DNA from: Leptospirillum sp037442005
GTDB taxonomy: Bacteria > Nitrospirota > Leptospirillia > Leptospirillales > Leptospirillaceae
Direction: 5' to 3'
Assembly: GCA_037442005.1 (NCBI GenBank)
Contig: JBBIRA010000021.1
Span: 1 to 29,002, forward strand
Length of the DNA stretch: 29,002 nucleotides
Position numbers and translations under genes: made by a program. The notes beneath the pieces are model-generated. The model was not told the origin of the DNA. It searched no databases and saw only the letters and a list, made by a program, of their open reading frames with translations. Below are positions 23,175 through 29,002 of this stretch, piece by piece (the first letter of the stretch is position 1; each line of letters starts with the position of its first letter).

Positions 23175-25258
23175 CAGCGACCTCCCGCCGGCCGGCCGGC
23201 CGACACCGACCCGACCTGACCGAAGAACGTGTCGGGATCGGTCGCCGTGGGCAGGCATACGCCCTGTCCGCACACATCCGCCCGGGTTTGACCACCGGTC
23301 CCGGCCGGAGCCGGCTTGTCCAGAAAGCCGGGAAGGGACAGACTCTCTGCCGATCCAAGGTCCAGGACCAGCGCGTCGATCCGGGCCTTCTGGCGGGCCT
23401 CACGGCTCCATCGGGCGGAATCTTTGCCCCGGACCAGGATCACCACCGGAGCCACCAGATACTCTTTAAGCGCAAAGATCATCGACGCATATCCCATCGG
23501 CTGTTCCAGCATCGGTTTGGAATAGAGTGCGAGGGTCTTTCCGACAGCGTCCACCCAGTCCATCCGCCCCGTCAGATGTCCCAGCCGGTTCAGGGCCCGG
23601 CAGGCCACCGCCGAACCGGAAGGAATGGCCGCATCATGGCCTGATTTGGGTCTGTGAATCAGCTTCTCATGGTCGTGGCTTGTAAAGTGGAACCCACCGG
23701 TCACCGGATCCTGAAAGCGATCCAGAAGGACTTCCGCCAGACGGAGCGCCCAGTCCAGGTCCCGCTGCCGGTAGGCCACCGCCAGCGATTCCACCAGCGC
23801 ATCGAGGGTATAGGCATAGTCATCAAGATAGGCATTCAACCGGCTCTCGCCTTTGGTCCTGACCGCCAGCAGATGGTCTCCCGTCCAGACCGTATCCCGG
23901 AGCACATCCAGGATCTTCTGGCCTTCGAGAACCCATTCCGGGCGATCCAGAAGCCTTCCGGAACGGATCAGCCCCCGGGCCATCAGCGCATTCCACCCGG
24001 TCAGGACCTTGTTATCTTTTCCTGGCGGCACCCGCCGGGAGCGAACCGCCAGAAGCTTCTTCTTAGCCGATGCCAGAAGCGTCTCCACCGCCAAAACGGT
24101 CAGGGACAGACGGGTCGCCACCTCTGTCAGGGGAAGGCTCACCCTGAGATTCCATTCGTGATCCTCGAAGTTCGGAGGATCGGAGAGGCCGTAATAAAGG
24201 GAAACGACCTGATACTCCTCCGGGGAAAGAATGTCGGCCACCTCAGTCCGGGTCCAGACATAATATTTTCCTTCTTTTCCCTCGGAATCGGCATCAAGCG
24301 CGGCATGGAAACCGCCGCCGGCATCCTGCATCTCCCGAAGAAGCCAGGTGACGATCCCCTCACAGACCGATACCAGCAGTTGATCTCCCGTCAGATACGC
24401 CGCCTCCGCGTAAACAGACAGCAGAAGACCATTGTCGTAAAGCATTTTCTCAAAATGAGGGATGGTCCAGGTTTCATCCACGCTATAGCGGGAAAACCCT
24501 CCCCCGATCTGATCGTGGATCCCGCCTGAAGCCATGCGCTCCAGGGTGTGGCGGGCCATCCAGAGGTCATAGGCCTCCCCTCCCGACTCATATTCGCGAA
24601 GACAGACCGCAATATCCATCGGGTGCGGAAACTTTGGCGCCGGGGTAAAGCCCCCGTCCTGAGTATCAAAGCGGGAACGCAGATTGTCCCGGAGCCGGGC
24701 CAGAGGTTCAAGCGTCAGGGCCCCGGGGTCCGGATTCCCCCCTTCCCCCAGACCGTCCGAGCGGGACAGAAGCTCTGTCACGGGGTGCTTTGTTCCGGCC
24801 AGCGCTTCCTTGTTTTCCTCATAAAACGTATGGATCTGGTTCAGGACAGAAACAAACCCCGGAAGGCCGAAGCGGGGACTCTTCGGGAAATAGGTCCCGC
24901 CGGCAAAAGGAACCTGTTCCGGTGTCAAAAACATGGTGAGTGGCCAGCCGCCATTTCGCCGGGCGATGATCGTATGGGCCATCTGGTAGATCGAATCGAG
25001 GTCCGGCCGCTCTTCCCGGTCGACCTTGATGTTCACAAAATGCGCGTTCATGACCGCGGCGGTCTCCGGATCCTCAAAGGACTCATGGGCCATGACATGG
25101 CACCAGTGGCAGGCGGAATACCCGATCGACAGAAGGATCGGCCGGCCGGTCTTTCGAGCCAGCTCCAGCGCCTCCGGCCCCCATGGGTGCCATTCGACGG
25201 GGTTATCCGCATGCTGCAGAAGATACGGGCTGGTTTCCCCGCCCAGAGAATTGGACAT
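23174..25258 (-). CDS. thioredoxin-domain/DUF255 protein, YyaL family
   Basis: A 694-residue protein of the widely conserved YyaL/spermatogenesis-associated protein 20 family, whose biochemical role is unsettled. The N-terminal thioredoxin-like domain carries the usual opening NSLGGETSPYLLQHADNPVEW and the redox motif CHWCH (C50, C53), followed by VDREERPDLDSIY and GGWPLTMFLTPE. The rest is an alpha/alpha barrel resembling six-hairpin glycosidases: HDQIGGGFSRYSVDETW, PHFEKMLYDN, DADSEGKEGKYYVWT, DNKVLTGWNALMARGL. Near the end a VCGQGVCLPTATDP segment gives another cysteine pair. The ATG has AAGGA six to eight bases upstream. It heads the yyaL-esterase-def run and has an AT-rich upstream region with a 17-base inverted repeat. 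Confidence 0.92.
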   Translation of the reverse strand: MSNSLGGETSPYLLQHADNPVEWHPWGPEALELARKTGRPILLSIGYSACHWCHVMAHESFEDPETAAVMNAHFVNIKVDREERPDLDSIYQMAHTIIARRNGGWPLTMFLTPEQVPFAGGTYFPKSPRFGLPGFVSVLNQIHTFYEENKEALAGTKHPVTELLSRSDGLGEGGNPDPGALTLEPLARLRDNLRSRFDTQDGGFTPAPKFPHPMDIAVCLREYESGGEAYDLWMARHTLERMASGGIHDQIGGGFSRYSVDETWTIPHFEKMLYDNGLLLSVYAEAAYLTGDQLLVSVCEGIVTWLLREMQDAGGGFHAALDADSEGKEGKYYVWTRTEVADILSPEEYQVVSLYYGLSDPPNFEDHEWNLRVSLPLTEVATRLSLTVLAVETLLASAKKKLLAVRSRRVPPGKDNKVLTGWNALMARGLIRSGRLLDRPEWVLEGQKILDVLRDTVWTGDHLLAVRTKGESRLNAYLDDYAYTLDALVESLAVAYRQRDLDWALRLAEVLLDRFQDPVTGGFHFTSHDHEKLIHRPKSGHDAAIPSGSAVACRALNRLGHLTGRMDWVDAVGKTLALYSKPMLEQPMGYASMIFALKEYLVAPVVILVRGKDSARWSREARQKARIDALVLDLGSAESLSLPGFLDKPAPAGTGGQTRADVCGQGVCLPTATDPDTFFGQVGSVSAGRPAGGR

Positions 25259-25362
25259 GACGATCCTTTCCGAGGACTGCTCCTCACCTGAATGCTTGAA
25301 CGCTATCTCTTTAATCCCGGATATTTATAGATAAAATCACTCTTTTTCTCACGGTTTCGTTT

Positions 25363-25379
25363 CCTGTTCAGAGAACAGG
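25363..25379. promoter_or_regulatory. perfect 7-base inverted repeat upstream of yyaL
   Basis: CCTGTTC (25363-25369) and GAACAGG (25373-25379) flank a three-base AGA centre about 105-120 bases before the yyaL ATG. It is followed on the minus strand by an AT-rich stretch containing TCTATAAATATCC that could hold the promoter. The compact symmetry suits a dimeric repressor site; no T run supports a terminator. A GGGGGACCCCC palindrome lies nearby at 25393-25403. Confidence 0.45.
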
Positions 25380-25479
25380 ATTTAATTCTAACGGGGGACC
25401 CCCCCGATCATCAAATCAATGACCTTCCCTTTTTTAAACATGATTCAGAAAAAAGGGGGGAGAGCCTTGTGCACAGGGC

Positions 25480-25521
25480 AAAAGAAAAGGCCGCAAACAC
25501 CCCCCACAGGAGCTTGCGGCC
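25480..25521 (-). terminator. rho-independent terminator of mgtA
   Basis: On the minus strand, just after the mgtA stop, GGCCGCAA (25521-25514) pairs perfectly with TTGCGGCC (25496-25489) across a 17-base loop. It is followed by TTTTCTTTT (25488-25480). This is a textbook intrinsic terminator and separates mgtA from the yyaL gene run. Confidence 0.85.
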
Positions 25522-25547
25522 TCATCAAAAACCGGAACAAACGGAAC

Positions 25548-28241
25548 TTAATTGAATCCGTACCGCCGGATAAACCAGCTTTTGACCGTCTGGGCCAACA
25601 GACAGTAGGGAACCAGCAAGGCAAAAAGCCAGGGGAAATAGCTCCACGGCAACGGTTGAAGACCGATTTTCGCCCCCAGCGAAGAAAAGGGGATCAACAC
25701 CCCCAGAACCATGATCAGCGAGGTCATCACCAAAAGGGGCCAGGAGGCGCGGCTCTGGAGAAAGGGAATCTTCCGGGTCCGGATAATGTGAACAATGAGT
25801 GTCTGGGACAACAGACCCTCGATAAACCAGCCGGACTGGAAGAGTCCAGCCGTTTGGGGGTGGTTGGCCTTGAAAACGAACCACATGACGCCAAAGGTCG
25901 CGTAGTCGAAAATCGAGCTGACCGGACCCATGACCACCATAAAGCGGCCAATGTCACCAATCTCCCATTTGCGGGGCTTTTCAAGATACTCGTCATCGAC
26001 ATGGTCAAAGGGGATCGCCGTCTGGGAGAGATCATACAGAAGGTTCTGGGTCAGAAGCTGGACCGGCTGCATCGGCAGGAAGGGAAGAAAGACGCTTGAT
26101 CCCAGGATACTGAAGACATTTCCGAAGTTGGAGCTTGATCCCATCTTGATGTATTTGATGATGTTCCCGAAGACCTTTCTCCCTTCAATGATCCCTTCCT
26201 CCAGCACCAGAAGACTTTTCTCAAGCAGAATGATATCCGCCGATTCCTTGGCGATATCCACGGCATTTTCCACCGAGATGCCGATATCCGACGCCAGGAG
26301 TGCCGGAGCATCGTTGATCCCGTCTCCCATAAACCCCACCACATGGCCCTTCCGGTGGAGGGAATGGATGATGCGCTCTTTCTGCGCGGGTGAAAGCTTG
26401 GCAAAAACCGTCGTTGTCTCGACACGGTCATCAAGCTCGGAATCGGAGAGGGTGGCAATCTCCCCCCCCAGAAGGATCGAGTCCACCTCCAGACCGACTT
26501 CCCGGCATATTTTCCGGGTCACAAGATCATTGTCCCCGGTCAGGACCTTGACCGAAACGCCTTTCTTCTCCAGAAGCCTGATCGCTTCCGGGGCGCTTTC
26601 CTTCGGAGGATCCAGAAACGCGACATACCCGAGAAGCGTCAACCCGGACTCATCGGCGACCGAATACGTTGACCCTTTCCGGACCACCTCCTTGGCCGCG
26701 ACCGCAATCACCCTCATTCCATCGTTGTTCAGCTCCCCTGCCAGCGCCAGGCAGCGGTCTTTCGGAACCGATCCGATCGGCAGGATCTCCCCGTCGATTT
26801 CGGCCGACCCGCAGACATTGAAGATTTCCTCGAGCGCTCCCTTACAGATCAGCACATGGCTTTTGTCTTTGCGCTCTAAAATCACCGACATGCGCTTGCG
26901 GGAAAAATCAAAGGGAATTTCATCCACCTTCTGGTAATCCCGCTCCACTTCCAGTTCGCCATAGACCTCGTGGTGTTTCAGGATGGCCACATCCAGGAGA
27001 TTTTTGAGACCCGTCTGATAGAAGCTGTTGAGAAAGGCATACTCGAGGACATGGTTTTTGGGATTACCCAGAGGATCGACATACTTTTCAAGAACGACCT
27101 TGTCCTGGGTCAGCGTTCCGGTCTTGTCGGTGCACAAGACGTCGATCGCCCCGAAATTCTGGATGGCGTTCAGCCGTTTGACGATCACCTTCCGTTTGGC
27201 CATCGACAGCGCCCCGCGGGCGAGGTTCACCGTCACGATCATGGGAAGCATTTCCGGCGTCAGCCCGACCGCCACCGCCACCGCAAACATGAAGGCTTCA
27301 AGCCAGGCGCCCTTTGACAGCCCGTTGATCAGAAACACCATGGGAGTCATCACCATCATGAACTTCAGCATCAGCCAGGTGAACCGGTGGATCCCCCGGT
27401 CAAACGAGGACAGGGCTCTCCCGCCCGACAGGGTCCGGGAGACCGACCCCAGATAGGTCTCCCTTCCCGTCTTGAGAACAATGGCCTGGGCGGTTCCGCT
27501 GATCACGTTGGTTCCCATGAAACAGATATTCGGCAGATCCGGGAGGTTCACCGGCGTTCCGGCCCCCTCCGGAGCCCCCGTGGAAAACTTTTCCACGGGG
27601 AGAGACTCTCCCGTCAGCGAAGACTGGCCGACAAAGAGATCTTTTGAATAGGTCAACCGGACATCGGCAGGAATCATGTCTCCTGCCGACAGGTGGATCA
27701 GATCCCCCGGAACAACAGCGCCAATGGGAATTTCCTGGCGGATGGAAATCACTTTCTCCCCGGAAGCGTCCTCCCCTTTCTGAACGCCCGTTTTTATTTT
27801 CCGGATCACGGTGGCATTGGTGCTCACCATTGCCTTTAAACGCATCGCCGCCTGGCTGGACCTGAATTCCTGAAAAAAGGTCAGACAGACACTGACGGTC
27901 ACCATCACCCCCATCACCATCGATCCGCTTTTGTCATCGGTCAGGTAGGAAATGATCGCCAGCGCGGAAAGGAGAAGGATAAACGGGTTCAAAAATGCCT
28001 TCAGAAGCTGCTTCTGCCACTGCAGGCGTTCGGTGTCTATTTCATTGGGGCCGATCGCCAGGAGCCTTTCCCGGGCGGTTTCCTCGGAAAGTCCCTGAGG
28101 GTCGGAATCCAGAAAGCTGTACAGCTCCTGCACCTCCCAACGGCTGGCTTTCTGAAAAAACCGTTCATGGCGGTAGCCCTCCTTGGGGGGAGTGGGAGAA
28201 GTAGGGGGAGAAACAGGACTTTTACTTGTATTGGACAACAT
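25548..28241 (-). CDS. mgtA: magnesium-translocating P-type ATPase (P3B)
   Basis: MgtA imports Mg2+ at the cost of ATP and is usually induced at low magnesium. The protein shows the P-type core: SSLTGESLPVEK in the actuator domain, GLTPEMLPMIVTVNLARGA in the fourth helix (the P3B form of the cation site), DKTGTLTQDK with the phosphorylated aspartate, VLTGDND and GDGINDAPAL in the hinge. The ion-site helices GSSSNFGNVFSILGSS and QLLTQNLLYDLSQTAIPFDHVDDE are also present. The frame opens at 28298, but ATG 28241 has GAGG five to six bases upstream and gives 897 residues, matching E. coli MgtA, so I use it. The first 20 residues are serine- and proline-rich. It has its own terminator and a long structured leader, consistent with separate regulation. 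Confidence 0.95.
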   Translation of the reverse strand: MLSNTSKSPVSPPTSPTPPKEGYRHERFFQKASRWEVQELYSFLDSDPQGLSEETARERLLAIGPNEIDTERLQWQKQLLKAFLNPFILLLSALAIISYLTDDKSGSMVMGVMVTVSVCLTFFQEFRSSQAAMRLKAMVSTNATVIRKIKTGVQKGEDASGEKVISIRQEIPIGAVVPGDLIHLSAGDMIPADVRLTYSKDLFVGQSSLTGESLPVEKFSTGAPEGAGTPVNLPDLPNICFMGTNVISGTAQAIVLKTGRETYLGSVSRTLSGGRALSSFDRGIHRFTWLMLKFMMVMTPMVFLINGLSKGAWLEAFMFAVAVAVGLTPEMLPMIVTVNLARGALSMAKRKVIVKRLNAIQNFGAIDVLCTDKTGTLTQDKVVLEKYVDPLGNPKNHVLEYAFLNSFYQTGLKNLLDVAILKHHEVYGELEVERDYQKVDEIPFDFSRKRMSVILERKDKSHVLICKGALEEIFNVCGSAEIDGEILPIGSVPKDRCLALAGELNNDGMRVIAVAAKEVVRKGSTYSVADESGLTLLGYVAFLDPPKESAPEAIRLLEKKGVSVKVLTGDNDLVTRKICREVGLEVDSILLGGEIATLSDSELDDRVETTTVFAKLSPAQKERIIHSLHRKGHVVGFMGDGINDAPALLASDIGISVENAVDIAKESADIILLEKSLLVLEEGIIEGRKVFGNIIKYIKMGSSSNFGNVFSILGSSVFLPFLPMQPVQLLTQNLLYDLSQTAIPFDHVDDEYLEKPRKWEIGDIGRFMVVMGPVSSIFDYATFGVMWFVFKANHPQTAGLFQSGWFIEGLLSQTLIVHIIRTRKIPFLQSRASWPLLVMTSLIMVLGVLIPFSSLGAKIGLQPLPWSYFPWLFALLVPYCLLAQTVKSWFIRRYGFN

Positions 28242-28355
28242 CAGATCCTCACTCAATCCTGGCACCGGAACCAAAGAGTTCTGATGCCAGGGAATCATAC
28301 AGCCTGACCGTCCGCCGGAAGAAAAAAACCGGCCGGAGCATCATCAGTCCCGCAT

Positions 28356-28386
28356 TCCGGAAAGCCCCGTCAGGGGACTCTCCGGA
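28356..28386 (-). ncRNA. strong bulged hairpin in the mgtA leader
   Basis: Read as minus-strand RNA, TCCGGAGAGTCCCC pairs with GGGGCTTTCCGGA around a TGAC loop. This gives thirteen pairs with one bulged T. One pair is a G-U wobble that exists only in the minus-strand transcript, so the structure favours the mgtA mRNA over its complement. It lies about 115 bases before the mgtA start and 18 bases after the small ORF stop. Its right arm CCGGA can also pair with TCCGG just before a run of seven T. Confidence 0.5.
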
Positions 28387-28403
28387 GCGGTCACAGCCAG
28401 AAG

Positions 28404-28529
28404 TCAGAAACCGGCGGTCAGTTTTCTAAAAATGCCGGGTTCTTCCATCAACATCAGCATCAGACGAGCCCCCGACCGGATCCGCCGGCGCAGGAGATGA
28501 TAAACAGAGATCATGAACAGAGAACGCAT
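28404..28529 (-). CDS. possible 41-residue leader peptide upstream of mgtA
   Basis: ATG at 28529 is preceded by GGGAGG at about five bases, one of the better ribosome sites in this stretch. The predicted peptide begins MRSLFMISVYHLLRRRIRSG and is hydrophobic then strongly basic, ending in a segment with EEPGIF. It resembles no family I know. It ends just before the mgtA leader hairpin, the arrangement used by translated leader peptides that control downstream transcription. Evidence is the start context and position only. Confidence 0.35.
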   Translation of the reverse strand: MRSLFMISVYHLLRRRIRSGARLMLMLMEEPGIFRKLTAGF

Positions 28530-28927
28530 GGGAACCTCCCTCTTTTTTGAACAGGAATACAGAAAAGCCATCACACGCCGAGACCCGACCGAGAAAGGAA
28601 CCGGTGGCAGTCTGGAGATAGTCTGGACATTTCTTTTTAATAAAACGTTTCAAAAAAGCGGAAGGGAAAAAGGAGAACATCGAAGGGAAATCAACGAGCG
28701 GCAGGATCACAAAGCGGTACTGTCCATCTCCTCCTTTCCCTTCCGCCTGGGACTCGAGTCTTGACCCATCAGGGCCCTTTCTTTGGTTCGGGAATCGGGC
28801 TTTTCCAGGCAGATGATCGAACGATCCCTGCCGGCCCCGTATTTCACCGTTGTTATAACCCCCCGAAACAGTCTCGCCAGACACATTTAAGCGCCGGGAA
28901 ACCCGTTTGGGACTTCAAATCCGGTCC

Positions 28928-28944
28928 CGCATGACGCTCATGCG
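28928..28944. repeat. perfect 7-base inverted repeat with three-base loop
   Basis: CGCATGA (28928-28934) and TCATGCG (28938-28944) flank CGC. Immediately to the left lie two more small stems, CGGG-AAA-CCCG and GGGAC-N10-GTCCC, so three stem-loops follow each other within about 45 bases. No gene overlaps them. Confidence 0.45.
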
Positions 28945-29002
28945 AACCTGACTGAACCATCACTAAACAATCGATCCCAGGAAAATCTCCTGAAACCGGG
29001 AG

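Larger units (their letters stand above)
28242..29002 (-). promoter_or_regulatory. long leader/intergenic region upstream of mgtA
   Basis: No established gene is seen in these 761 bases. Overlapping open frames on both strands (28426-28884 minus, 28513-28764 plus) lack good starts or recognisable products. What is visible is a 41-codon minus-strand ORF at 28404-28529 with a good ribosome site, a strong hairpin at 28356-28386, a T7 run on the minus strand at 28328-28322 after CCGGCCGG, and a group of short stem-loops around 28903-28944. I searched by eye for the conserved M-box (ykoK) magnesium riboswitch core and did not find it. Confidence 0.5.

Noticed and set aside
25930..26937. 335-codon plus-strand open frame
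   Set aside because: Antisense shadow of the mgtA ATPase core; serine/arginine-rich composition and no domain.
28513..28764. Plus-strand open frame of 83 codons
   Set aside because: No ribosome site at proper spacing and no recognisable product; it is antisense to the mgtA leader features.
28426..28884. Minus-strand open frame of 152 codons upstream of mgtA
   Set aside because: Non-ATG start without a ribosome site, no recognisable domain and low-complexity patches; the better-initiated small ORF overlaps it in another frame.
28905..29000. Selenocysteine tRNA, suggested by GGACTTCAAATCC
   Set aside because: The anticodon stem pairs for only three bases before a mismatch, no GGTTCGA-type T-arm follows and no matching acceptor strands are present on either side.
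28242..29002. M-box (ykoK) magnesium riboswitch upstream of mgtA
   Set aside because: The conserved core sequence of that riboswitch was not found on the minus strand by reading.
1..29002. CRISPR arrays, insertion sequences, phage genes or toxin-antitoxin pairs
   Set aside because: No regularly spaced repeats, transposase-like proteins, flanking terminal repeats or paired small toxin/antitoxin genes were seen; gene content is core-chromosomal.

Overview
The window reads as the core chromosome of a Gram-negative, moderately GC-rich chemolithoautotroph. Inorganic-carbon uptake by a DabAB pair, together with the lipoprotein, cell-wall and housekeeping content, would fit Nitrospirota and in particular a Leptospirillum-like iron oxidiser. 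That placement is inference from gene content and recalled protein style, not from a marker gene. I see no rRNA, credible tRNA, IS element, phage gene or CRISPR array.

Layout, left to right. Positions 1-8653 hold minus-strand genes: dabB-dabA (bicarbonate/CO2 uptake), a DUF6671 zinc-ribbon protein, a soluble PAS chemoreceptor, ilvD and the start of a Sua5-type tRNA threonylcarbamoyl-AMP synthase that runs off the left edge. Positions 8654-8898 are a divergent, AT-rich control region. Positions 8899-10955 are the only plus-strand genes: a 50-codon ORF, then a lipoprotein-folB-membrane protein operon behind a near-consensus sigma-70 promoter.

From 28241 back to 11145 everything is on the minus strand. 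In transcription order this is mgtA with its own terminator, then yyaL, a serine esterase, a secreted protein, def, fmt, htpX and rpe. After a 129-bp gap come an RDD membrane protein, mreB, mreC, mreD, mrdA (PBP2), rodA and rng (RNase G). The mre-mrd-rodA block is a complete elongasome (rod-shape) cluster. Def and fmt are the usual formyl-methionine pair. Genes are packed tightly, with stop/start overlaps (ATGA, GTGA, TTGA, TGATG, TAATG) and many GTG or TTG starts preceded by strong Shine-Dalgarno sequences. Several starts below are therefore set by the ribosome site rather than by the longest frame.

The last 760 bases (28242-29002) are a long non-coding leader or intergenic stretch upstream of mgtA. 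It contains a small ORF with a good ribosome site, one strong bulged hairpin and a cluster of further stem-loops. Along with the dabA/DUF6671 junction and the unusual folB operon, it is the most interesting unexplained part of the window.
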